Of a stretch of DNA of 11,988 bases, positions 1 to 5,292 are shown piece after piece (the first letter of the stretch is position 1; each line of letters starts with the position of its first letter). The notes beneath the pieces were generated by a model, which was not told the DNA's origin, did no database searches, and worked only from the letters and a program-made list of their open reading frames with translations. Source of the DNA: JBOGED01 sp050743205 (GTDB lineage: Bacteria > Actinomycetota > Nitriliruptoria > Euzebyales > Egibacteraceae); NCBI GenBank assembly GCA_050743205.1, contig JBOGEA010000177.1, forward strand, positions 1-11,988, read 5' to 3'. The position numbers were made by a program, and so were the translations under genes.

Positions 1-2
1 GA

Positions 3-566
3 TCACGACTCCTCCAGGTGCTTCGCGTACTTGACGCGCATCACGTTGAAGACCTCCATGGCCTTCTCGTTGCCATCCACGTCCTTGCGGGAGTCCACGC
101 CCAGGACGCGCTTCACCACGAGGCGCGCCGTTGCTTCCGGGCGGTCCGCCGCCGCGACCAGATCGAGCGCCTTCCAGCACTCATTCCAGCTCTGCTTGTG
201 GGTTTCGGCCAGCCACTTGCGGAACTCGAGCTCGCGGCAGCGGGCCACGAGCCACATGCCAGCCGGGCCGAGCCCGGTGAACTGCTGCGCGGCCCTCTGG
301 ATCGCCGGCGCGCCGCCCATGGACTCGTCGTCGTTCACCTCCATCATCACGACCATGAGCCGCTGGCCGGCTAGCTTGCCCTTGCGGGCCGTCAAGTCTC
401 GGAACGGCCCGAGGTGGTCGGCGTCCGGCAGCCAGAGGACGATCTTCGCGCCGCCGTTGTGTGAGTCACCCCACCCCGCAAGCTGCATCTCGCCTATGAA
501 GACGAGCGCCTTGCCGGCCGCAATCTCCGCCGTGAGGCGGAGGAACAGGTCGCCTTCGTGACTCAT
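3..566 (-). CDS. Conserved-looking phage protein of unknown function, 187 aa
   Basis: I do not recognise a named family. The protein is soluble-looking, with no signal peptide or membrane segment. Residues 20-50 form an alternating hydrophobic stretch with a GWGDSHNGGAKIVLWL core. Residues 52-80 run FRDLTARKGKLAGQRLM and then a beta-rich MVVMMEVNDD stretch, giving the look of an alpha/beta phage accessory protein. The C-terminal half is helical and charged, with several Trp. The ATG at 566 was chosen over longer readings because it has a good ribosome site (GGAAGAG, about 7 nt upstream) and overlaps the stop of the 49-codon ORF before it as ATGA. Its own TGA at 3-5 overlaps a GTG at 6-4, so another gene probably starts there and runs off the left edge. 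Being last in the visible replication operon suggests an accessory DNA-metabolism role, but that is inference only. Confidence 0.75.
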   Translation of the reverse strand: MSHEGDLFLRLTAEIAAGKALVFIGEMQLAGWGDSHNGGAKIVLWLPDADHLGPFRDLTARKGKLAGQRLMVVMMEVNDDESMGGAPAIQRAAQQFTGLGPAGMWLVARCRELEFRKWLAETHKQSWNECWKALDLVAAADRPEATARLVVKRVLGVDSRKDVDGNEKAMEVFNVMRVKYAKHLEES

Positions 567-712
567 TGGTTGTTCTCTTCCTGGAGGGGGTAGATGAACA
601 CCATCCACGTCCAGCTCGGACCCATAAGTAGATCCCACGTCGCGCCCATGGAGTGCATCATCCACCAGGACAACGGCTGCTGACGCTCGACGTAAGCCAG
701 CTCTGGCGTCAC
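563..712 (-). CDS. Small Trp/Met-rich ORF, 49 aa, possibly membrane-associated
   Basis: This ORF is short but fits exactly between its neighbours. The GTG at 712 overlaps the upstream stop as GTGA, and its TGA overlaps the next ATG as ATGA, leaving no unassigned base. The product begins (M)TPELAYVERQQPLS, followed at residues 16-41 by a segment with five Trp and five Met (WWMMHSM, then WTWMVFIY) and a polar end, QEENNQ. The hydrophobic segment is broken by Asp27 and Pro32, so it could be a single interfacial helix or a membrane anchor. There is no strong Shine-Dalgarno sequence; expression would depend on coupling to the gene before it. No family is recognised. The junction geometry is the main evidence that it is real. 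Confidence 0.6.
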   Translation of the reverse strand: MTPELAYVERQQPLSWWMMHSMGATWDLLMGPSWTWMVFIYPLQEENNQ

Positions 713-1011
713 GGCGTTTGGAGCATGAGCTTCCGCGCCAGGGCATCGCCCTGCGCGCAGAGACCGATCGCGCCGATCACGCCGCGGGCCGACGTGATGT
801 TGAGGCCACCGTCTTCGGACTTCACGATCACCACGAAGTCCGCGACCTTAACGCCCTTGTCGACCAGGCGCTCCATGGCCGCGTACATCTCCGCGTCGAT
901 CACCGGGAGCTTCGCCTCTTGCATGATCTTCTCCTCGGTGGAGTCGATCGCGCGGTTGGGCGATGGCGGCATGGCGCCGACCATGATTCCTTCTTCGGTT
1001 GGTGTGCTCAC
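709..1011 (-). CDS. Hypothetical protein, 100 aa
   Basis: The family is not recognised. The N-terminal 30 residues are low-complexity and probably disordered (MSTPTEEGIMVGAMPPSPN). Residues 37-95 look folded, with a helix around DAEMYAAMERLVDKG, a strand VADFVVIVKSED, and a helix SARGVIGAIGLCAQGDALARKLM. The GTG at 1011 overlaps the upstream stop within ATGTGA and has AAGGA about 6 nt before it. An in-frame ATG at 984, preceded by GAAGGA, is an equally credible start and would give 91 aa. The stop overlaps the next GTG as GTGA. It sits mid-operon between the cupin-like pair and the small Trp-rich ORF. Function unknown. Confidence 0.7.
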   Translation of the reverse strand: MSTPTEEGIMVGAMPPSPNRAIDSTEEKIMQEAKLPVIDAEMYAAMERLVDKGVKVADFVVIVKSEDGGLNITSARGVIGAIGLCAQGDALARKLMLQTP

Positions 1012-1502
1012 ATCGTTCCTTTCAGTTGTCTGTAGGTCGCCTCGGGCACCCAGCCCTGCGGCGTGTGGAAACCCCACCCTCGGCGCTTGCGGCCGACGAT
1101 GAAGAGGGACCAGCATGGCACGCACGACAGCGCAACCAGGCTGTGCCGATCGGTGGCGCGGCGCACAACGATGGCGCCGACGTCTCGCCGCGCGAAGCGC
1201 GCGTCTTCTACCATCACGCCATCGGAGGTGTGCATGTGCCATCTCGCTGATTTCTGCGACACCGGCAGCTTCTCTACGTACCCGCCCTTGAGGATCAGCG
1301 AGACGTTCCACCAGGGGTGGTCGTGGAGGTGCCGGTCCCTGTCCGGGCGCATCGTGTTGTGGAGGCGCATCCCGAACCAGGGCGTGCGGATCACCTCCCA
1401 GCGGCGCATGAAGTGGCCGTGGCCGTCACGATCCGCGAGGTGGTCCTCGCGGCCGTACTTCATGCACCAGGCGATGAAGCGGTCAACCATCCGCTCGATC
1501 AT
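1008..1502 (-). CDS. Cupin-like protein, copy A of a tandem pair, 164 aa
   Basis: The sequence has the two halves of a cupin beta-barrel. Motif 1 is RHLHDHPWWNVSLILKGGY with His58, His60, His62 and Glu77. Motif 2 is GAIVVRRATDRHSLV with His120. These residues are the usual metal ligands of the fold. Cupins include dioxygenases, isomerases and non-catalytic binding proteins, so no substrate can be read from this. It is paralogous to the gene immediately upstream: both share VSLILKGGYVE, the second His and a C-terminal WGF segment. A 45-residue N-terminal extension, rich in His, Arg and Trp, is specific to this copy. The start is the ATG at 1502, which overlaps the previous stop as ATGA. The fold assignment is fairly secure; the role in the phage is unknown. 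Confidence 0.75.
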   Translation of the reverse strand: MIERMVDRFIAWCMKYGREDHLADRDGHGHFMRRWEVIRTPWFGMRLHNTMRPDRDRHLHDHPWWNVSLILKGGYVEKLPVSQKSARWHMHTSDGVMVEDARFARRDVGAIVVRRATDRHSLVALSCVPCWSLFIVGRKRRGWGFHTPQGWVPEATYRQLKGTM

Positions 1503-1972
1503 CGCGCCACCCCATCCTTGCCGTGTGAGTGCTGCGAGGCGGCGAAGTACGTCCCGGCCTCGACCTTGCCGCCGGGTTTGTAGAAACCCCAGGCGTTGGT
1601 CCTGCGAAAGCTGATGTAGAGCGTCCAGCACGACCCATCGAGCAGCGACCACACCTTGTGGCGCGACAGCACGCGGCGAACGATCACGGACCCTGGCTTG
1701 CGCGGGAAGAGATTCACGGCCTCAACGAAGCCGCGATCTGGCGTGAGCTGCCACGCTGGGATCGGGCTCGCCGGGAGCGCCTCGACGTACCCGCCCTTGA
1801 GGATCAGCGAGACGTTGAACCACGGGTGATCGTGGAGAAAGAGATCGGGGTCTGGGCCGGTGAATTCGTGCAGGCGCACCGTGAGCCAGGACAGGTCCAC
1901 CAGGATCCAGCGGTTGATGTACCCGCGCACGTTGTCGTGCCGACTGGCGAGGCGCTTCAAGAGCTCGATCAT
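1499..1972 (-). CDS. Cupin-like protein, copy B of a tandem pair, 157 aa
   Basis: This is a paralogue of the next gene downstream. Motif 1 is FLHDHPWFNVSLILKGGYVE, with His47, His49 and Glu64. Motif 2 is GSVIVRRVLSRHKVW, with His105. A basic tail follows. Compared with copy A, the first His of the HxHxH cluster is Phe45, so the metal site may differ. The DNA for the motif core is identical to copy A over 32 bp (1785-1816 against 1276-1307), much closer than the rest of the two genes, so either constraint or gene conversion keeps the core alike. The start is ATG 1972, overlapping the upstream TGA as TGATG; GTG 1975 is a one-codon-longer alternative. Cupin fold likely, ligand unknown. Confidence 0.75.
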   Translation of the reverse strand: MIELLKRLASRHDNVRGYINRWILVDLSWLTVRLHEFTGPDPDLFLHDHPWFNVSLILKGGYVEALPASPIPAWQLTPDRGFVEAVNLFPRKPGSVIVRRVLSRHKVWSLLDGSCWTLYISFRRTNAWGFYKPGGKVEAGTYFAASQHSHGKDGVAR

Positions 1973-2241
1973 CACCCACCCCTCTTCGTCAGCGGAGGGG
2001 GTTCGCTCGGCGGCGAGGCCGGCACGATCGTCTCCTCCGGGTTCCGCGGCGGGCTCAGGTGAATCACCGCGCCGTGCAGCTCCTTCCCGAAGCCGAACCG
2101 CTCCTCGAGCAGACGCACGTTCTCGTCGGTCGGCGCGAAGTACACCACCGACTTGAGGCCGGTGCGGTTGTTCACCGTCCCGACGATGATCGCGCCGGGG
2201 TGCTTCGCCTCGAGCTCTTTGAGCTTGTCGGGATGGATCAC
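1972..2241 (-). CDS. Hypothetical protein, 89 aa
   Basis: The product begins (M)IHPDKLKELEAKHPGAIIVGTVNNRTGLKSVVYFAPTDENVRLLEERFG, an alpha-beta-beta-alpha-looking domain of about 60 residues. A Pro-rich, probably disordered tail follows (PPRNPEET, PPSEPPPLTKRGG). No family is recognised. GTG 2241 is preferred because it overlaps the stop of the HTH gene as GTGA and has GGGGGA a few bases upstream. A TTG at 2253 would add four residues but lies inside the upstream gene. The stop coincides with the start of the cupin pair. It is cotranscribed with the replication genes, with nothing to indicate a specific job. Confidence 0.7.
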   Translation of the reverse strand: MIHPDKLKELEAKHPGAIIVGTVNNRTGLKSVVYFAPTDENVRLLEERFGFGKELHGAVIHLSPPRNPEETIVPASPPSEPPPLTKRGG

Positions 2242-2573
2242 CACTTCCCCCAACCGGCCAGGGCGCGCGCCGACGGATGCGCGGCAGGCGCGATGACCGG
2301 GATGTCGTACGTCATGTTCAGATCGACCGCGGCGCTCACGGGATTGCCCTTCGGGTTGTGCCGCGCGCGCACATCGAGCTCCGGGGCGCCAAGTGCGCGC
2401 CGCACGTCGCGGAGGTCGCGCCTCGCGGTCGCGCGCGATACGCCGAAGCGCGCCATGACCCAGGCGGTGGTGGGCGACGCCCCGCGCGCCGCGGCAAGGG
2501 CGATGGTCGCGATGCGCACATGCGCCCTGGTGTCGCCGCCGCCGCTGGATTGCCTCGGTCGCCCAGGGTTCAC
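2238..2573 (-). CDS. Small helix-turn-helix DNA-binding protein, 111 aa
   Basis: Residues 18-62 read as a winged or DeoR-like helix-turn-helix: IATIALAAARGASPTTAWVMARFGVS, then RATARRDLRDVRRALG. The pattern FGVS..T.RRDL is typical of the recognition helix in such proteins. The N-terminus (NPGRPRQSSGGG) and the last 50 residues are low in predicted structure. GTG 2573 was chosen because it overlaps the preceding stop as GTGA; longer readings run into the upstream gene. Lying just after the helicase, it could be a transcriptional regulator of the operon or a replication accessory factor. DNA binding is inferred from the motif; target and function are not known. Confidence 0.7.
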   Translation of the reverse strand: MNPGRPRQSSGGGDTRAHVRIATIALAAARGASPTTAWVMARFGVSRATARRDLRDVRRALGAPELDVRARHNPKGNPVSAAVDLNMTYDIPVIAPAAHPSARALAGWGKW

Positions 2574-2701
2574 GGCACCACCGTCACGCGGTCGTCGGGG
2601 CTGTGGACCTCCATCAGCTCCCACCCGTGCAGCTCGGCGAACCACACGCACCCGAGGTATGCGGGCACCACCAGAACTGCTTGATCCTTTCTAAACACCA
2701 T
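2570..2701 (-). CDS. Small hypothetical protein, 43 aa
   Basis: This is a compact ORF between the helicase and the HTH gene. It encodes MVFRKDQAVLVVPAYLGCVW, then FAELHGWELMEVHSPDDRVTVVP. It looks like a small beta-rich domain: the hydrophobic strand AVLVVPAYLG, the turn residues LHGWEL, and a final strand RVTVVP. The ATG at 2701 lies 19 bp after the helicase stop, one of the few non-overlapping junctions in this operon; an adjacent GTG at 2704 is possible. Its stop overlaps the HTH start as GTGA. The function is unknown, and a reader that ignores ORFs under 50 codons would miss it in this form. Confidence 0.6.
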   Translation of the reverse strand: MVFRKDQAVLVVPAYLGCVWFAELHGWELMEVHSPDDRVTVVP

Positions 2702-2720
2702 CACAGCCGAGCCGCGCTCA

Positions 2721-3725
2721 TCAGAAATCCGTGAAGTCGTCGGCGTCGGGGTACGTCTCGGTCCGGCGCCACGAGAACGGTAGCGGCTTGCTGCCATCGG
2801 GCCAGGGGATCGGCGCGCCCTGCGCCGCCGTGAGCTGGCCCGAGGGCTTGTGGAAGAAGAAGCCGAGCTTCCCTTCCCACGAGGGGTGATGCCGCTGCTT
2901 GCCGACCCGGAGGAACGTATCGTAGCGGTCGAGCGTCTCCTGCGGGATCGGCTTCTTGTCGTTGGTGAGCCGATCGACCTCCTCCTCTTTCTCGCGGTTG
3001 CGCGAGAGCAGGAGGACGTTGTCGACGATGTCGGTCAGCTCGCTGGGGCCGCGCACGTCCCACTTGTTCGTCTCCGCGCCGTGCGCCTCGCCCTTGCGGC
3101 GGTGGCAAACGAGGTGGATGTGGACGCCGGTACTCTTCACGATGCGCGTGAGGCCGCGCACGAACTGGACCTGCTGATCTGGCGTGCTTTCGCCAGCGAA
3201 GCCGCACATCGTCAGCGAGTCGATCACGATGTCGTGAAGCCGGAGGCGCTCCGCCGACAGCGTGACGATCGCGAGCATGCGCTTCCAGGGCACGGTCTCG
3301 AGCTTGTCGTAGATGAACAGCCGAGAGTCCTCGCCCTTGCCGGTCCACTCGAGCCACGAGGCGACGTAGTCGCGAGGGGCTGGGCCGCCGTACATCTGCG
3401 AGGCCATCAGGCGCAGGGTGACGAGGGGAGGCATTTCCATCGACGCGATCATAGCGCGATAGTTCGGCTGCTGCCAAGCGATGACTTGGCCGAGGACCAG
3501 GCTCTTCCCCGCGCCGCTCTCGCCACCCCAGATCGTGACCTCGGCGGGCCGGAGATCGAATCGGCCCTGCGCCTTCCCCCACGGGAGCTGGCGGCCGAGC
3601 ACGTCGTTCTCTGGGTCGAGCGCGGCCTGTCGCCATTCCGACGCCGGCCGGACCTCCTGGAGCTCGATCCTCGCGAGGACGTTGTCGATGTCCCGCTCCG
3701 TGATGAGGTTGCCGATCTGCTCCAT
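2721..3725 (-). CDS. Replicative DNA helicase, DnaB-like RecA-fold core, 334 aa
   Basis: Replicative helicases of this type encircle single-stranded DNA and unwind the fork with ATP. Residues 67-75 are a Walker A loop, GGESGAGKS. SMEMP at 95-99 matches the DnaB S(L/M)E(M)P segment carrying the catalytic Glu. LHDIVIDSL at 163-171 is Walker B. HLVCHRRK at 204-211 and DVRGPSELTDIVDNVLLLSR at 223-242 match DnaB motifs H3 and H4 (the RGS-IxQxAD-VL pattern). The N-terminal domain of full-length DnaB (about 150 aa) is absent: only about 60 residues precede the Walker A strand, as in several phage helicases. ATG 3725 overlaps the initiator stop as TGATG. The preceding initiator could serve as its recruiter. 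The family call is secure. Confidence 0.9.
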   Translation of the reverse strand: MEQIGNLITERDIDNVLARIELQEVRPASEWRQAALDPENDVLGRQLPWGKAQGRFDLRPAEVTIWGGESGAGKSLVLGQVIAWQQPNYRAMIASMEMPPLVTLRLMASQMYGGPAPRDYVASWLEWTGKGEDSRLFIYDKLETVPWKRMLAIVTLSAERLRLHDIVIDSLTMCGFAGESTPDQQVQFVRGLTRIVKSTGVHIHLVCHRRKGEAHGAETNKWDVRGPSELTDIVDNVLLLSRNREKEEEVDRLTNDKKPIPQETLDRYDTFLRVGKQRHHPSWEGKLGFFFHKPSGQLTAAQGAPIPWPDGSKPLPFSWRRTETYPDADDFTDF

Positions 3726-4369
3726 CACAGGGCTCCGTCGTCGAGGCGCTTCTGCGCGGAGGACTCGTCCTCCCACCGCCGGCCGTTGAGCCACGTCGCC
3801 GGATGAGGAATGAACTTGTCGCCGTCCTTGGTCCACTGCGGAGATTGCCGCTGTCGGAGCACCGCGGCAATCATGGTCTCGATCAATGCTGCATCCGGCT
3901 TGATCCGCAACCACGCCTTCTCGGCATCCCCCTTCGCGACCTTCTTCGGGTACTCGGCCCACCATGAGGCGAAGCCGTCGTCGACTGATCCCTTCCCTTC
4001 CTTTCCCTTCCCTTCCAGGGCGAGTCCTCGATGAGTCATCGTCGAGGACTCGTGGAGCGGACAACGAGGGGCGCTCGGTCGGTCAATTTTTTGGTGTCTG
4101 GTAAATCCCGGAATATGAAGGTATTTTCTATCACTCACCGAGTACTCGACGAGTAGTCGATGAGCGATTAGCTCTTGTATGAGGGGCTCGACATCCAATA
4201 CATCTGCCGGGAAGACCCGGAGCTTGAGCTGTTTCGCCGACCTCTCGAGGTTCCCGAAGTCGTCCGCAAAGACCCACGTCCCGATGAACAGCAATCGAGC
4301 ACTCATCGAGACCTCGACGAGCACTGCGTCGGTGAAGAACTCCGGCTTGATAGTGCGGATGCGGGCCAT
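3725..4369 (-). CDS. Phage replication initiator / replisome organizer, 214 aa
   Basis: The opening MARIRTIKPEFFTDAVLVEVS is the hallmark of a large group of phage replication proteins with an N-terminal winged-helix DNA-binding domain (about residues 1-95, ending in IPGFTRHQKIDRPS). A charged linker (residues 97-130, containing EGKGKEGKGS) joins it to a C-terminal domain, FASWWAEYPKKVAKGDAEKAW to ATWLNGRRWED. That domain is the module found in helicase-loading or replisome-organizer proteins. Placement directly before the helicase fits the lambda O or SPP1 gp38 type of arrangement. The start overlaps the previous stop as TGATG. The gene itself carries repeats, an AT-rich tract and a purine-rich linker sequence that look like an origin (separate entries). 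The initiator role is well supported; loader activity is inference. Confidence 0.85.
   Translation of the reverse strand: MARIRTIKPEFFTDAVLVEVSMSARLLFIGTWVFADDFGNLERSAKQLKLRVFPADVLDVEPLIQELIAHRLLVEYSVSDRKYLHIPGFTRHQKIDRPSAPRCPLHESSTMTHRGLALEGKGKEGKGSVDDGFASWWAEYPKKVAKGDAEKAWLRIKPDAALIETMIAAVLRQRQSPQWTKDGDKFIPHPATWLNGRRWEDESSAQKRLDDGAL
3990..4012 (-). repeat. Potential G-quadruplex in the initiator linker
   Basis: On the minus (coding) strand four GGG runs are spaced by loops of 2, 7 and 2 nt (C-runs on the plus strand at 3990-3992, 3995-3997, 4005-4007 and 4010-4012). This meets the usual G3-N1-7 quadruplex rule. It encodes the Gly/Lys/Glu linker of the initiator, so low protein complexity alone could account for it. 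Its position beside the inverted repeat at 4021-4052 makes a structural role in the candidate origin worth considering. Confidence 0.5.
4021..4052. repeat. 11-bp perfect inverted repeat with nested palindrome
   Basis: The arms CGAGTCCTCGA (4021-4031) and TCGAGGACTCG (4042-4052) are perfect complements around a 10-nt spacer. A second perfect palindrome, CGATGAGTCATCG (4029-4041), overlaps the left arm and spacer. The arms match the repeats at 4139-4160. It lies in coding sequence for the weakly constrained linker of the initiator. Confidence 0.75.
4139..4160. repeat. Tandem 11-bp direct repeats (iteron-like)
   Basis: CGAGTACTCGA (4139-4149) is followed directly by CGAGTAGTCGA (4150-4160), which differs at one base. 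A spacing of 11 bp, about one helical turn, would put both sites on one face of the DNA. They border the AT-rich tract on its right side, opposite the inverted repeat at 4021-4052. Confidence 0.65.
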
Positions 4370-4707
4370 CAGGCGCCGGCCTCGTAGAAAGCGTCCATGG
4401 AGTCCTCGAGGTCGCGAGAGGTTCTGGCGTCTACAGCACGCTGCGCATCAGCAACGAAGCTCAAGAACCAAACAACAGGCCCGGCCGGGGCGTCGATCCA
4501 CTCTCCGCATCGTCGGAAGTTGCTATATCCGTCGAGCACACGCCGCTCGACCATGAGCGCCACCGCGCGTTCGTGGAACCGCTCTTGCGCGATGATGTTT
4601 ATTTTTCGTGGATTGCCGGTTTGTAACCACGAGAGGCGGGCGGACGGTCGATCAGAAACGCCGATCTTCACTGCAAAACCGTCGCTCGCGGCGTAGACGT
4701 AGCTCAC
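4369..4707 (-). CDS. GIY-YIG nuclease-superfamily protein, MUG113/T5orf172-like, 112 aa
   Basis: The protein has the order of motifs of the small MUG113/T5orf172 branch of the GIY-YIG fold. YVYAA at 3-7 stands for GIY, VKIGVS at 13-18 for YIG, then Arg24 and LQTGNPRKINII (29-40). Glu54 lies in a helix and would be the metal ligand, and RCGEWID is at 66-72. This branch is predicted to cut DNA, but few members have been tested. It could be a homing-type or branch-processing nuclease. The GTG at 4707 overlaps the zinc-ribbon stop as GTGA; the gene ends in TGATG with the initiator. AT-rich codons around 4590-4620 (Lys-Ile-Asn-Ile-Ile) suggest a different history from its neighbours. Superfamily call good; substrate unknown. 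Confidence 0.75.
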   Translation of the reverse strand: MSYVYAASDGFAVKIGVSDRPSARLSWLQTGNPRKINIIAQERFHERAVALMVERRVLDGYSNFRRCGEWIDAPAGPVVWFLSFVADAQRAVDARTSRDLEDSMDAFYEAGA

Positions 4708-5111
4708 CCGCCGGCCCTCCGTACCCGCTCGGCCGCGACCTTCACGCGGGCCTGATCTGCTGGGCTAAGTTTGCGCCCCTTCTCCTGGTCGAGCGCGGCG
4801 ATGGCGATGATGCGGCGCTCGTCCTCGAGGGAGGCGCGCTCCTTGCGGGTCGTCGCCAGGCTCGGGAGGTAGTCGCGGCCGCGGAGCGCGGTGTCCGGCG
4901 GGAACCAGTCCTCCAGCGCAACGCCGCTCGCGGCCACGACGGCCATGAACTCGCAGCCGGCGAAGCATCGAGCGAGCTTGCGGCCGTCGGGCATCACCGA
5001 GAGGGACAGCGATGGGCTGCCGTCGTCGTGCGCTGGACATTTAACCAGGTACTTGCCCGCGCCGGTGCGGCGCGCTCCTGGGAAATGCGCGATGAACGTC
5101 GACTCATCCAC
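4704..5111 (-). CDS. CHC2-type primase zinc-ribbon protein, 135 aa
   Basis: Residues 21-53 contain YLVKCPAHDDGSPSLSLSV and then ARCFAGC, giving the zinc ligands Cys25, His28, Cys49 and Cys53. This is the CHC2 zinc-binding domain with which DnaG and T7-type primases recognise the template. GVALEDWFP after it matches the usual helix following that domain. The protein then ends in about 60 charged helical residues and has no TOPRIM or other polymerase domain. It is therefore either a stand-alone zinc module working with a catalytic subunit encoded elsewhere or by the host, or a non-priming descendant. GTG 5111 is preferred to TTG 5171 because GGAG stands 7 nt upstream (5122-5119). First gene of the leftward operon. 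Confidence 0.8.
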   Translation of the reverse strand: MDESTFIAHFPGARRTGAGKYLVKCPAHDDGSPSLSLSVMPDGRKLARCFAGCEFMAVVAASGVALEDWFPPDTALRGRDYLPSLATTRKERASLEDERRIIAIAALDQEKGRKLSPADQARVKVAAERVRRAGG

Positions 5112-5137
5112 GCCGATGCTCCAAATAACTCCGGGCG

Positions 5138-5159
5138 CGCGCCCCGTGGACGGGGCACG
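5138..5159 (-). promoter_or_regulatory. Strong leader hairpin before the zinc-ribbon gene
   Basis: On the minus-strand transcript 5159-5138 folds into a 9-bp stem (CGTGCCCCG with CGGGGCGCG, one G-U pair) and a 4-nt loop. It lies about 35-57 nt after the inferred transcription start and about 16 nt upstream of the Shine-Dalgarno sequence. No U-run follows, so it is not a normal intrinsic terminator. It may protect the mRNA or modulate expression. Confidence 0.5.
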
Positions 5160-5200
5160 GTCGGCCAACAACGGTGGTTTTGCTCATGGGTTCGGGGCGG

Positions 5201-5229
5201 AGAATAGCGCCCCGCGGAGGGGCTCGCAA
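5201..5229 (-). promoter_or_regulatory. Candidate sigma70-type leftward promoter with palindromic spacer
   Basis: Read on the minus strand: TTGCGA (5229-5224) as -35, exactly 17 bp, then TATTCT (5206-5201) as -10. Each hexamer matches the consensus at four of six positions. The spacer contains a 5-bp inverted repeat (GCCCC, 5-nt loop, GGGGC at 5223-5209), which could be an operator. It would start transcription near 5194, ahead of the whole leftward operon. Confidence 0.5.
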
Positions 5230-5239
5230 GGTGAGAATT

Positions 5240-5255
5240 TGTCGAAATACTGACA
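5240..5255. promoter_or_regulatory. TGTC-N8-GACA dyad in the divergent region
   Basis: TGTCGAAATACTGACA has perfect 4-bp half-sites 8 bp apart and lies just upstream of both divergent operons. Its centre holds AATACT, four of six matches to a -10 hexamer for rightward transcription, though no convincing -35 precedes it. It is a plausible operator for a phage repressor. A 4+4 dyad can also occur by chance. Confidence 0.3.
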
Positions 5256-5292
5256 GTTGACGGGGGCGTTGCGATCGGTCAGGCTCCGCCCC

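Larger units (their letters stand above)
3990..4325. other. Candidate replication origin inside the initiator gene
   Basis: Within 340 bp of the initiator gene there are six full or partial copies of an 11-mer close to CGAGTNCTCGA: 4021-4031, 4042-4052 inverted, 4139-4149, 4150-4160, 4296-4306 (CGAGCACTCAT) and a partial copy at 4318-4325. Between the two main groups lies a segment, 4083-4136, that is 35 of 54 A+T in a genome of mid-60s GC. Next to the repeats is a four-run G-tract on the minus strand (3990-4012). Iterons plus an AT-rich unwinding element inside the gene of the protein that binds them is the layout of lambda ori in gene O. The sequence pattern is direct observation; origin activity is inference. 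Confidence 0.5.

Noticed and set aside
2850..3806. 318-codon plus-strand ORF antisense to the helicase
   Set aside because: Composition is typical of a GC-rich antisense shadow; no motif, and it conflicts with a secure gene.
2701..3870. 389-codon minus-strand ORF over the helicase
   Set aside because: It is a frame shadow: Arg/Pro/Ala-rich with no domain, while the overlapping frame encodes a clear DnaB-like helicase.
5257..5285. TTGACG (5257-5262) as a rightward -35 box
   Set aside because: The hexamer 17 bp further on is CAGGCT, with no resemblance to a -10 element.
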